Source: JBLUOA01 sp048060095
Lineage (GTDB): Bacteria > Pseudomonadota > Alphaproteobacteria > Rhodobacterales > Rhodobacteraceae
NCBI RefSeq assembly: GCF_048060095.1
Contig: NZ_JBLUOA010000001.1
Coordinates: 1,488,001 to 1,552,000, forward strand
Direction: 5' to 3'
Length of the DNA: 64,000 nt
The position numbers and the translations under genes are program-made. This document shows, one piece after another, positions 1-8,108 of the stretch (position 1 is the stretch's first letter; each line of letters begins with the position of its first letter). The notes beneath the pieces are model-generated. The model made no database searches. It had not been told where the DNA came from and worked only from the letters and a program-made list of their open reading frames with translations.

Positions 1-630
1 CGTCATCAGCTGCTGCACAAAGCTGGCCCCGGCAGAAACCTGCGCGCTGTTCGTCCGCTGGCAAAGCAGGCGGTGCTTGCCGATATCGGACATATTTTCG
101 GGCGTGCCGTGTCTTTCAAGGTATTCGGGCGTCGCGTAAAGCCTCATCCGCACGGACATCAGGCGCTTGCGGACAAGATCAGCCTGGCTCGGCTCTTTCA
201 TGCGGATGGCAACGTCGGCCTCCCGCATCGGAAGGTCGAGCACGCGTTCCTCAAGGTTAAGGTCGATCTTGAGGTCCGGATATTTGTCGTAGAACGCAGG
301 CAGACGCGGGGCGAGCCACATCAGGCCAAAGCCGGTCGTGGTGGTCACGCGCAGTTCGCCAAACACTTCTTCTTCGCTGTCTTTGATCCGCGCAGACGCC
401 GCATCAAGCCGCTTGTTCATCGCGCTGGTCGCGTCGAACAAAAGCTCACCCTGCTCGGTGAGAATCAGCCCCCGTGCATGACGGTGAAAAAGGGTGGCGT
501 TCAGGCTTTCTTCCAGTGCGCGAATCTGCCGACTGACAGCAGATTGGGACAGATTCAGCACCTCGCCCGCATGGGTGAGACTGCCAGCATCCGCGACCGC
601 GTGAAATATTCTTAGCTTGTCCCAGTCCAT
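1..630 (-). CDS. LysR-family transcriptional regulator (3' end outside window)
   Basis: Reading the minus strand from an ATG at 628-630 gives 210 codons with no stop before the window edge, so the C-terminus is missing. The N-terminus (residues 1-60) is a typical LysR winged helix: MDWDKLRIFHAVADAGSLTH, then LSQSAVSRQIRALEE as recognition helix and LTEQGELL. The part that follows (about residue 90 on, VTTTTGFGLMWLAPRLPAF) starts a type-2 periplasmic-binding-like effector domain. It is divergent from the indolepyruvate oxidoreductase gene with 158 bp between them, the usual arrangement of a LysR protein and its target; that link is inference. The ligand is unknown. There is no strong Shine-Dalgarno before the ATG, but an upstream ATG in another frame terminates at once, which supports this start. 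Confidence 0.9.
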   Translation of the reverse strand, partial: MDWDKLRIFHAVADAGSLTHAGEVLNLSQSAVSRQIRALEESLNATLFHRHARGLILTEQGELLFDATSAMNKRLDAASARIKDSEEEVFGELRVTTTTGFGLMWLAPRLPAFYDKYPDLKIDLNLEERVLDLPMREADVAIRMKEPSQADLVRKRLMSVRMRLYATPEYLERHGTPENMSDIGKHRLLCQRTNSAQVSAGASFVQQLMT

Positions 631-788
631 ATTTGTCAAACCATCTATAGAAAAGTCGTTATCTTGGCTACAATTACCTTGAGCCGCAAAGGTGGGGTGC
701 GGACGGGCCGTTTCAATCTTTCTGCTTGGTAGGTCACAATTTATGACCTATTATCGACTCCATCGTCGCTAGCTATGGGAGGTGCGCA

Positions 789-3700
789 ATGAGCCTGCAA
801 AAAGTAAGCCTAAACGACCGGTTTGACCTAGAAAAAAGCCCAGTGTTGCTGAATGGGACACAGGCGCTGGTCCGGTTGATGTTGATGCAGCGCGCGCGGG
901 ACGCAGCGGCGGGGCTGAATACGGCGGGCTATGTCACCGGGTATCGGGGATCGCCGCTGGGGGCCGTTGACCTTCAGATGGGGCGGGCGAAGAAGCTGCT
1001 GGATGCGTCGCAGGTAACATTCCAGCCTGGCCTGAACGAAGACCTCGCGGCGACGGCGATCTGGGGCAGCCAGCAGGCAGAGCTGCGCGGTGAGGGCAAA
1101 TACGACGGTGTGTTTTCCCTGTGGTATGGCAAGGGGCCGGGCGTTGACCGGTCCGGCGACGTGATGCGGCATGCCAATATGTCGGGCACATCGCCCAATG
1201 GCGGCGTGTTGATGGCGATGGGGGATGACCATACGGGTGAATCCTCAACCGTTTGCCACCAATCTGACTGGGCGCTGGTCGATGCCTATATGCCGATCGT
1301 ATCGCCTGCGGGTGTTCAGGAAATTCTCGACTACGGGCTATACGGCTGGGCGCTTAGTCGGTTCGCAGGTGTTTGGTGCGGCCTCAAGACCATGAAAGAT
1401 ACGGTTGAGGTGACCAGCGTTGTCGATGGTCGCCCGGACCGGATGCAGTTTGTCACGCCCGACTTCGACATGCCGGAAGGTGGATTGAACATACGCCTAA
1501 ACGACCACTGGATTCAGCAAGAAGCGCGGATGATCGACTACAAGCGCTACGCGGCGGAGGCGTTCGCGCGGGCCAATAAGATCGACCAGCGCGTCTGGGG
1601 CAAGCCGGGCGCGAAAATCGGGTTCGTGGCGGCCGGGAAGAACTGGCTGGACCTGACACATGCGCTGCAACTGCTCGGCCTCGATGCGGACGAGGCGGAA
1701 CGGTTGGGCATCACGACCTACAAGATCGGCCAGACCTTTCCTCTCGACATGGAGAGCTTTCACGAGTGGGCCGAAGACCTCGACCTGATCGTCGTCGTCG
1801 AGGAAAAGCGCAAGCTGATCGAAGTGCAGATCAAGGAGGCGCTGTTTGACGACAACCGTTACCGGGTTTACGGCTGGTATAAGGGTGGCGCAGGCGGGCT
1901 GCACGAGGAAGAACTTTTCCCGACCCGCATGGCGCTCGACCCCGTGATGATTGCCGAGAAGATCGGTGAAATCCTGATCGAAGAGGGCCGGGCAACAGAT
2001 GACGTGCGCGGTGGCCTTGATCGCGTGCGCGAGGCGAAAGTCGCCGACAACGCGGAAGAGATTGCAACGCGTCTTCCGTATTACTGCTCTGGCTGTCCGC
2101 ACAACACCTCGACCAAGGTGCCGGACGGGTCGCGCGCCTATGCCGGGATCGGCTGTCACATCATGTCGCTGTGGATGGACCGCGAAACCAGCGGCTTTAC
2201 CCATATGGGCGGTGAGGGTGTGAACTGGGTCGGCGAAGCGCCGTTTTCCAATCGGCAGCACGTGTTCCAGAACCTTGGGGACGGGACATATAACCACTCC
2301 GGCTCTCTCGCGATCCGCGCGGCGTTGGCGGCTGGAACGAACATCACCTACAAGATCCTTTACAACGATGCGGTTGCGATGACCGGCGGCCAGAGCAACG
2401 AGGGCGAGCTTGATGCGCCACGCATCGCGCGGGAGGTCATGGCGATGGGTGTGAAACACGTCGCGCTGGTTTATGACCCGAAAGAGGCCGTGGACGTATC
2501 CGCATTTCCAAGCGGCATCGACGTGTTTACGCGTGATGAGATGGAGAATGTCCAGAAGAAATATCGCGAAATCAAAGGCGTGTCTGTCATTCTTTACGTT
2601 CAGACCTGCGCCGCCGAAAAACGTCGCCGCCGCAAGCGCGGCACGTTCCCGGACCCCGATAAGCGCGTATTCATCAATACCGACGTCTGCGAGGGCTGCG
2701 GCGATTGCGGGGTGCAGTCGAACTGTGTCTCGATCGTTCCCGTCGAAACGGAACTGGGGCGCAAGCGGGCGATCGATCAATCGTCCTGCAACAAGGACTA
2801 TTCATGCCTTAAGGGGTTCTGCCCGTCCTTCATCACGCTTGAAGGAGCCAAGGTGCGCAAGGGCACGGCGAAGGAATTTACCATTCCCGATCTGCCTGCG
2901 CCGACGCTGCCAAAGATCGACGGCACACATAACGTCGTCATCACCGGCGTCGGCGGCACGGGCGTCGTCACCATCGGCGCGATCATGGCGCAGGCGGCAC
3001 AGCTTGACGGCAAGGGTGCGGGCATGATGGAGATGGCGGGCCTCGCCCAGAAAGGCGGCGCGGTGCATATCCACTGCCGTCTATCCGAAAAACCAAGCGA
3101 TATCAGCGCGATCCGCGTCGCAACTGGCGAAGCGGATGCCGTAATCGGTGGCGATCTTGTTACCACGGCGGGCGCGAAAACGATTGGCCTGATGAAAACC
3201 GGGCGCACCGGCGCTGTTGTGAATAGCCATGAGATTATCACCGGCCAGTTCACGCGCGATACGGAGTTCCGGATTCCAACCGACCGATTGGAACTGCAAC
3301 TTCAGGCGCGACTGAAGGACGATCTTCAGGTCTTTGATGCGTCCAATACGGCGGCGCGGCTGATGGGGGACTCCATCTTCTCCAACATGATGATGCTGGG
3401 TGCGGCGTGGCAGCGCGGCCTTGTTCCGCTAAGTGCTGAGTCGATTGAAGAAGCGATCCGCATGAACGGCACTGCGGTTGATGGAAACCTGCGGGCGTTT
3501 GAACTTGGCCGCTGGGCCGCGCATGACCCGGAGGCGGTTGCGACGCTTGGTCAGGCAGAGGTTGTCGAGAAACCAAAAACCCTCGCCGAGAAAATCGCGT
3601 TCCGCGAAGAACAACTGACGGCGTTCCAGAACAAGGCGCTAGCGCGCAAGTTCCGCGCCTTGGTGGACCGGGCAGAGGATGACGGGCTGCGCGAAGCGAT

Positions 3701-4205
3701 TGCCGAAGGCTACCATAAGCTGCTTGCCTACAAAGACGAATACGAGGTGGCGCGCCTTCTGCTGGACAGCGAGGAAAAAGCGCGGGCCGAATTCGACGGT
3801 GATTTCAAAATGAAATACAACCTCGCGCCGCCGATCCTGGGCGGGAAAGACCCAAGCGGACGCCCGAAAAAGCGGGAATTTGGCAGTTGGATGCGCGGCG
3901 GGTTCAAGCTGCTGGCGAAGATGAAGGGTCTACGCGGCACACCGTTTGATCCGTTCGGTCGCACGGCAGAACGTAAGATGGAACGCGCCCTGATCGCGCA
4001 GTATGAGCGGGACATGGACGAGGTGCTGTCAAAGATCACGCCTGAGACGGAAGAGATCGCACGGTCTCTCGCGCGGTTACCGCTCGACATCCGCGGCTTT
4101 GGCTCGGTGAAAGAGGCAAACGAACAGAAGGCGGCGAAGCGGCGGGAAGAACTGCTGGCGGCCTTCCGGGCTGGCGGAACCCCGCACGCGCAAGCGGCGG
4201 AGTAG
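789..4205 (+). CDS. Fused indolepyruvate ferredoxin oxidoreductase (IorA-IorB type)
   Basis: 1138 aa. Family role: oxidative decarboxylation of arylpyruvates (indolepyruvate, phenylpyruvate) to aryl-acyl-CoA with thiamine diphosphate and Fe-S clusters, in aromatic amino-acid breakdown. Order of parts: N-terminal pyrimidine-binding region (GYVTGYRGSPLGAVDLQMG near residue 48); TPP-binding region with YYCSGCPHNTST (Cys433, Cys436), GIGCHIM and the NDAVAMTGGQ segment; a ferredoxin-like cluster site with CEGCGDCG and CNKDYSCLKGFCPS around residues 632-680; and a C-terminal gamma-type domain starting at ITGVGGTGVVT (about residue 717). The alpha and beta chains found separately in archaea are fused, as is common in proteobacteria. 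A GGGAGG Shine-Dalgarno at 777-782 fixes the start. The exact keto-acid is not readable from sequence. Confidence 0.92.
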   Translation: MSLQKVSLNDRFDLEKSPVLLNGTQALVRLMLMQRARDAAAGLNTAGYVTGYRGSPLGAVDLQMGRAKKLLDASQVTFQPGLNEDLAATAIWGSQQAELRGEGKYDGVFSLWYGKGPGVDRSGDVMRHANMSGTSPNGGVLMAMGDDHTGESSTVCHQSDWALVDAYMPIVSPAGVQEILDYGLYGWALSRFAGVWCGLKTMKDTVEVTSVVDGRPDRMQFVTPDFDMPEGGLNIRLNDHWIQQEARMIDYKRYAAEAFARANKIDQRVWGKPGAKIGFVAAGKNWLDLTHALQLLGLDADEAERLGITTYKIGQTFPLDMESFHEWAEDLDLIVVVEEKRKLIEVQIKEALFDDNRYRVYGWYKGGAGGLHEEELFPTRMALDPVMIAEKIGEILIEEGRATDDVRGGLDRVREAKVADNAEEIATRLPYYCSGCPHNTSTKVPDGSRAYAGIGCHIMSLWMDRETSGFTHMGGEGVNWVGEAPFSNRQHVFQNLGDGTYNHSGSLAIRAALAAGTNITYKILYNDAVAMTGGQSNEGELDAPRIAREVMAMGVKHVALVYDPKEAVDVSAFPSGIDVFTRDEMENVQKKYREIKGVSVILYVQTCAAEKRRRRKRGTFPDPDKRVFINTDVCEGCGDCGVQSNCVSIVPVETELGRKRAIDQSSCNKDYSCLKGFCPSFITLEGAKVRKGTAKEFTIPDLPAPTLPKIDGTHNVVITGVGGTGVVTIGAIMAQAAQLDGKGAGMMEMAGLAQKGGAVHIHCRLSEKPSDISAIRVATGEADAVIGGDLVTTAGAKTIGLMKTGRTGAVVNSHEIITGQFTRDTEFRIPTDRLELQLQARLKDDLQVFDASNTAARLMGDSIFSNMMMLGAAWQRGLVPLSAESIEEAIRMNGTAVDGNLRAFELGRWAAHDPEAVATLGQAEVVEKPKTLAEKIAFREEQLTAFQNKALARKFRALVDRAEDDGLREAIAEGYHKLLAYKDEYEVARLLLDSEEKARAEFDGDFKMKYNLAPPILGGKDPSGRPKKREFGSWMRGGFKLLAKMKGLRGTPFDPFGRTAERKMERALIAQYERDMDEVLSKITPETEEIARSLARLPLDIRGFGSVKEANEQKAAKRREELLAAFRAGGTPHAQAAE

Positions 4206-4268
4206 GCCGACCACCCAAAGCGGTTATGGATTTCCTGCGCAAAGCGACGTAAGAGCTTTCAGCGACTC

Positions 4269-4298
4269 TCTTCGGCCCCGCACCGCGCGGGCCGAAGA
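4269..4298. terminator. Hairpin between the oxidoreductase gene and murI
   Basis: Perfect inverted repeat TCTTCGGCCC / GGGCCGAAGA with a 10-nt loop, about 65 nt after the oxidoreductase stop. No T-run follows, so it is a weak intrinsic-terminator candidate or a transcript-end stabiliser. Confidence 0.5.
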
Positions 4299-4330
4299 AC
4301 GCAAGGAAGCATGACACTTGGCGGGGCGAT

Positions 4331-5143
4331 ATGGCCGTTGGTATTTTCGATTCTGGTCTGGGCGGGCTCACCGTTCTCGACGCGGTCAGCAAGCGGCTGC
4401 CCGATGTGCCACTGGTCTACCTCGGCGATTCCCGCCATGCGCCTTACGGCGTGCGGGATGCGGATGACGTCTATCAACTGACCTGTAACAGCGTCGAACG
4501 GCTTTGGGCCGCTGGCTGCGATCTGGTCGTTTTGGCGTGCAACACCGCCTCTGCCGCTGCGCTGCGCCGGATGCAGGAGAATTTTGTTCCGCCCAACAAG
4601 CGGGTGCTGGGCGTGTTCGTGCCACTGATTGAGGCGCTGACCGAACGGCAATGGGGTGATAATTCCCCCCCGCGCGAGGTTGGGGTCAAGCATGTCGCGC
4701 TATTCGCAACGCCCGCGACGGTCAGCAGCCGCGCCTTCCAGCGTGAACTTGCCTTCCGCGCAATCGGCGTCGATGTTGAGGCGCAGCCCTGCGGCGGTGT
4801 GGTCGACGCGATTGAGGATGGGGATGAGATGCTGGCCGAGGCGCTGGTCAAGTCCCATGTCGAAGCGTTGAAGCGCCGGATGCCCAAGCCGGAGGCGGCG
4901 GTGCTGGGCTGCACCCACTATCCGCTGATGGAGCAGGTGTTTCAGGCGGCATTGGGCGATGATGTGCGGGTTTATTCGCAAGCGAACCTCGTCGCGGACA
5001 GCCTTGGCGATTATCTGACGCGCCACCCGGATATGCTGGGCGAAGGTGCGGGCAACCAGTTTCTGACGACGGGCGATCCTGACCGGGTCTCCAGTAAAGC
5101 GACCCAGTTCCTGCGACGAAAAATCACGTTTGAACCTGCGTGA
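4331..5143 (+). CDS. murI: Glutamate racemase
   Basis: 270 aa, normal family length. Makes D-glutamate for peptidoglycan in the cytoplasm. The two-base mechanism residues are visible: Cys70 in VLACNTASAAALRR and Cys194 in VLGCTHYPLM. The N-terminal GIFDSGLGGLTVL (Asp7, Ser8) and the YLGDSRHAPYG motif (around 30-40) are also present. The gene stands between the oxidoreductase and argC with the same orientation but its own intergenic spaces of 125 and 96 bp. Confidence 0.96.
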   Translation: MAVGIFDSGLGGLTVLDAVSKRLPDVPLVYLGDSRHAPYGVRDADDVYQLTCNSVERLWAAGCDLVVLACNTASAAALRRMQENFVPPNKRVLGVFVPLIEALTERQWGDNSPPREVGVKHVALFATPATVSSRAFQRELAFRAIGVDVEAQPCGGVVDAIEDGDEMLAEALVKSHVEALKRRMPKPEAAVLGCTHYPLMEQVFQAALGDDVRVYSQANLVADSLGDYLTRHPDMLGEGAGNQFLTTGDPDRVSSKATQFLRRKITFEPA

Positions 5144-5239
5144 ATTGCGGCGGACGTCGTTTGCCCTTACATCTGATCCGACCCGACGGCGCGCACGCAT
5201 TCCACGCGTGATCGTCCGGCCCACATGGAAAGTCTGACC

Positions 5240-6268
5240 ATGACACATAAAATCGCGATCCTCGGCGCGTCCGGCTATACCGGGGCGGAGCTTATCCGGC
5301 TGATCGCCACCCATCCGTCGATGGAGATCGTCGCCCTGTCCGCTGACCGCAAGGCCGGGATGGAAATGGGCGCGGTGTTCCCGCATTTGCGCCATCTGGA
5401 CCTGCCAATGCTGGTAAAGATCGAAGGGATTGATTTTGCAGGCGTCGATCTTGTCTTTTGTGCCTTGCCGCACGCGACATCGCAGGCGGTGATCCGGGAA
5501 TTGCCGAAGACGCTGAAAGTCGTTGATTTGTCGGCTGATTTCCGGCTTCGCGACCCGGCGGAGTATGAAAAATGGTATGGCAAACCCCACGCTGCGCTGG
5601 AGCGGCAGGCAGAGGCGGTTTACGGCCTGACGGAGTTCTACCGCGACGACATCCGCACCGCGCGGCTGGTTGCCGGCACGGGCTGCAACGCCGCCACCGG
5701 TCAATACGCGGTCAGACCGTTGATTGAGGCGGGCGCGATTGATCTCGACTCGATCATTATTGACCTCAAGACCGGGGTCAGCGGGGCGGGGCGGTCGCTG
5801 AAAGAAAACCTTCTGCATGCGGAACTCTCCGAAGGGGCGCACCCCTACGCGGCTGGCGGCACGCACCGGCATCTGGCGGAGTTCGATCAGGAGTTTTCTG
5901 CCGTTGCAGGGCGCGACGTGCGGGTCCAGTTCACGCCGCATCTGCTGCCTGCGAACCGCGGTATACTGGCGACGGTTTATGTGAAAGGTGACGCGCAAAC
6001 CATTTATAACGCTTTGAAAAATGCTTATGCTGATGAACCTTTCGTGGTGATGCTGCCGTTTGGCGAAGTGCCTTCGACACGCCATGTGCGGGGGTCGAAC
6101 TACTGTCATCTCGGCGTCGTCGGAGACCGGGTTGATGGGCGGGCGATTGTTTTCGCCGCGCTGGATAATCTGACCAAGGGGTCGTCGGGCCAAGCCCTGC
6201 AAAATGCCAATCTGATGTTGGGAGAGGACGAAACCGCGGGGCTGATGCTCGCCCCCTGTTTCCCGTAG
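5240..6268 (+). CDS. argC: N-acetyl-gamma-glutamyl-phosphate reductase
   Basis: 342 aa from the ATG at 5240. An in-frame ATG at 5225 would add five residues, but the GGAAAG at 5227-5232 sits 7 nt before 5240 and homologues begin at MTHKIAILGASGYTG. Catalyses NADPH-dependent reduction of N-acetylglutamyl-5-phosphate to the semialdehyde in arginine synthesis. The nucleotide-binding ILGASGYTGAEL motif is at 7-18 and the catalytic cysteine is Cys149 in AGTGCNAATGQY. It ends 4 bp before ccmE, so the two may be cotranscribed although functionally unrelated. Confidence 0.95.
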   Translation: MTHKIAILGASGYTGAELIRLIATHPSMEIVALSADRKAGMEMGAVFPHLRHLDLPMLVKIEGIDFAGVDLVFCALPHATSQAVIRELPKTLKVVDLSADFRLRDPAEYEKWYGKPHAALERQAEAVYGLTEFYRDDIRTARLVAGTGCNAATGQYAVRPLIEAGAIDLDSIIIDLKTGVSGAGRSLKENLLHAELSEGAHPYAAGGTHRHLAEFDQEFSAVAGRDVRVQFTPHLLPANRGILATVYVKGDAQTIYNALKNAYADEPFVVMLPFGEVPSTRHVRGSNYCHLGVVGDRVDGRAIVFAALDNLTKGSSGQALQNANLMLGEDETAGLMLAPCFP

Positions 6269-6272
6269 AGCG

Positions 6273-6713
6273 ATGAAATCACTAAAGAAAACTCGCCGGA
6301 TACAAGTCATTGTGGTTGCCGCCATCGCGCTTTTACTTGCGACGGGCTTGATCGGATATGCCATGCGGGACGGGATTAACTTTTTCCTATCGCCCACACA
6401 GGTCATGGCAGAGCCGCCGACCGAGGCGGAAACCTTCCGCTTGGGCGGATTGGTTGAGGAGGGCAGTCTGGAGCGCGGACAGGGCGAAGTCATCCGCTTC
6501 CGCGTGACCGACGGCGGCGCGACCGTTCCTGTGACCTATGCAGGGGTTCTGCCCGACCTGTTCGCGGAAAACCAAGGTATGATCGGAACGGGTCGGTATG
6601 TAAACGGCACGTTTGAAGCCTCTGAAATACTTGCGAAACATGATGAAACCTACATGCCGAAAGAGGTTGTGGACGCCTTGAAAGAGCAGGGCGTTTATCA
6701 GGAACCAGAATAG
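6273..6713 (+). CDS. ccmE: Cytochrome c maturation haem chaperone CcmE
   Basis: 146 aa. CcmE binds haem covalently in the periplasm and hands it to the CcmF/CcmH ligation complex. Visible: a single N-terminal membrane anchor (about residues 10-30), a beta-barrel OB fold beginning FRLGGLVEEGSL, and the haem-attachment HxxxY motif His123/Tyr127 in AKHDETYMP. It starts 4 bp after argC. Its partners ccmF and ccmH lie downstream beyond an inserted lysis gene pair. Confidence 0.95.
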   Translation: MKSLKKTRRIQVIVVAAIALLLATGLIGYAMRDGINFFLSPTQVMAEPPTEAETFRLGGLVEEGSLERGQGEVIRFRVTDGGATVPVTYAGVLPDLFAENQGMIGTGRYVNGTFEASEILAKHDETYMPKEVVDALKEQGVYQEPE

Positions 6714-6726
6714 GCAACGCTCGCTG

Positions 6727-6745
6727 CGGTAAGCGCGTTTTACCG
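6727..6745. terminator. Small hairpin after ccmE
   Basis: CGGTAA / TTACCG arms with a 7-nt loop, 13 nt after the ccmE stop and before the muramidase gene. Short stem with no T-run, so only a weak terminator or RNA-processing candidate. Confidence 0.3.
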
Positions 6746-6794
6746 AATTGGCAGAAAGCTCTGACGCGGAAATTGGTTCGCTTAGGGGCTCTCA

Positions 6795-7406
6795 ATGTCG
6801 AATGTTCAGAAAATTGCAGAAGAAATCGTCAGACGGGAAGGCGGCTTCGTCAATGACCCGGATGATCCGGGTGGCGCGACGAAATACGGCGTGACGATCC
6901 ACACGATGCGACGGCTGGGGCTTGACCTGACCAGCGACGGGCGGGTTGACGTTGATGATGTGCATCGCCTGACGCGGCAACACGCGACGGAGATTTTTGT
7001 TGAGCATTACTTTGTCCGCACGCGGATTGCCGACCTGCCCGATGCGCTGCACGCGACCGTGTTTGATATGTATGTGAACGCAGGCGCGAATGCGGTGAAA
7101 ATTTTGCAGCGATTGCTGCGGCAGATGGGGCAAAGGGTTGCCGTGGACGGCGCTATCGGCCCACAGACCATCGCAGCGGCTGAGGCGGCGTGGCACGCCG
7201 GCCCAGACCATCTTGCCGATGCCTACGGGATCGCCCGGCGCAATTACTACTATCGATTGGGCGATGCGCGCCCGGCGAGCCGCAAATACGCACGGCGTCA
7301 GGATGGCGGCAAAGGCGGCTGGATTCGCCGGGCGGAGGAGTTCATTTCTGGACGCTATCATCTAACGCTTGCGGAGCATCAAGCGCGGGTGGCGACATGG
7401 GGTTGA
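6795..7406 (+). CDS. N-acetylmuramidase / endolysin (glycoside hydrolase 108 type)
   Basis: 203 aa. Predicted to cleave the glycan strand of peptidoglycan. The N-terminal half carries the GH108 signature RREGGFVNDPDDPGGATKYG with the likely catalytic Glu15. The middle (VAVDGAIGPQTIAAAEAA, about residues 115-132) looks like the C-terminal peptidoglycan-binding repeat of this family (PG_binding_3 type). No signal peptide is seen, so export would depend on a holin, and the next gene, overlapping by 10 bp, encodes one. In Rhodobacter capsulatus a muramidase/holin pair outside the main cluster lyses cells to release gene transfer agent particles; that this pair does the same here is inference. Confidence 0.88.
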   Translation: MSNVQKIAEEIVRREGGFVNDPDDPGGATKYGVTIHTMRRLGLDLTSDGRVDVDDVHRLTRQHATEIFVEHYFVRTRIADLPDALHATVFDMYVNAGANAVKILQRLLRQMGQRVAVDGAIGPQTIAAAEAAWHAGPDHLADAYGIARRNYYYRLGDARPASRKYARRQDGGKGGWIRRAEEFISGRYHLTLAEHQARVATWG

Positions 7407-7963
7407 TAGGCAATCTATTCACCCTGATCTTTGGCGGTGGGCGCAACGTGGTGCGCGAAACCGCCGAAGTTTTCGTTGAGAACGCGGAAGCCGGGGCTGT
7501 CCGTGCCGCGACCGCCCAGAGCCAAGCGTTGGCCCAGCACGGGGCGGAGTTTGCGCCGCGAAAAAAGGGTAACTTTGATCGGTTCATGGACGGACTTAAT
7601 CGCGTTCCTCGACCCGCGCTCGCTCTTGGGACGCTGGCGCTTTTTGTCGCTGCGATGGTCGATCCTGTCTGGTTCGCGGCGCGCATGCAGGGGTTGATCC
7701 TCGTGCCGGAACCGCTGTGGTGGCTGCTTGGTGCGATCGTCAGCTTTTACTTCGGTGCGCGCCATCAGGTGAAGGGGCAGGAGTTTCAACGCTCCCTCGC
7801 GCAAACAGTGGCGCGTGTGCCGGAGGTGGTGAGCAACCTTCGTGCGTTAAGGGCGCTTAGCCCCGGAGTCGCACGGACCGGAGCGGATGCGCGATTGAGT
7901 GTTTCGGCAATTTCGGGTGATGAGAATGCCGCGCTTGAGGATTGGCGAAAGGCGGCTGGTTGA
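7397..7963 (+). CDS. Holin family protein (GTA-holin type)
   Basis: 188 aa from the ATG at 7397, inside the end of the muramidase gene (10-bp overlap, suggesting translational coupling). Longer in-frame readings reach back into the muramidase and are not needed. A short hydrophobic N-terminus (MGLIGNLFTLIFGGG) is followed by an amphipathic stretch and two clear membrane segments (ALALGTLALFVAAMVDPVWF and PEPLWWLLGAIVSFYFGA), then a charged cytoplasmic tail. This matches the three-segment holin family first described with gene transfer agents (PF11351 type, from memory). Role: forms inner-membrane lesions that release the muramidase. Confidence 0.8.
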   Translation: MGLIGNLFTLIFGGGRNVVRETAEVFVENAEAGAVRAATAQSQALAQHGAEFAPRKKGNFDRFMDGLNRVPRPALALGTLALFVAAMVDPVWFAARMQGLILVPEPLWWLLGAIVSFYFGARHQVKGQEFQRSLAQTVARVPEVVSNLRALRALSPGVARTGADARLSVSAISGDENAALEDWRKAAG

Positions 7964-7995
7964 TCCTTCGCTCGGTGCCTCGCTGTGTCGTTGGG

Positions 7996-8024
7996 CCTCC
8001 GGCCGGGATATTTTTGGAGAATGG
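7996..8024. repeat. Dispersed intergenic repeat, copy 1
   Basis: CCTCCGGCCGGGATATTTTT followed by GGAGAATGG, between the holin gene and ccmF. A near copy occurs at 52653-52681. I recall elements of this kind (CCTCCGGCGGGG then AT-rich then GGAAAATGG) as common next to stop codons in Rhodobacterales genomes. Confidence 0.6.
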
Positions 8025-8108
8025 TGGCTCTCTGGATTGTGACAATTTGCGCGTTTGCGCAGTCGCTATCTGGTTGGAGAGGGGGCGCAGGGCGCTTATA
8101 GTTGCGCC

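Noticed and set aside
4700..6493. 597-aa minus-strand open frame over murI, argC and ccmE
   Set aside because: Antisense to three well-identified genes in high-GC DNA; translation is low-complexity and shows no family.
6714..6794. CtrA site (TTAA-N7-TTAA) ahead of the lysis pair
   Set aside because: No TTAA pair is present in this gap, so direct CtrA control as suggested for GTA-linked genes cannot be claimed.
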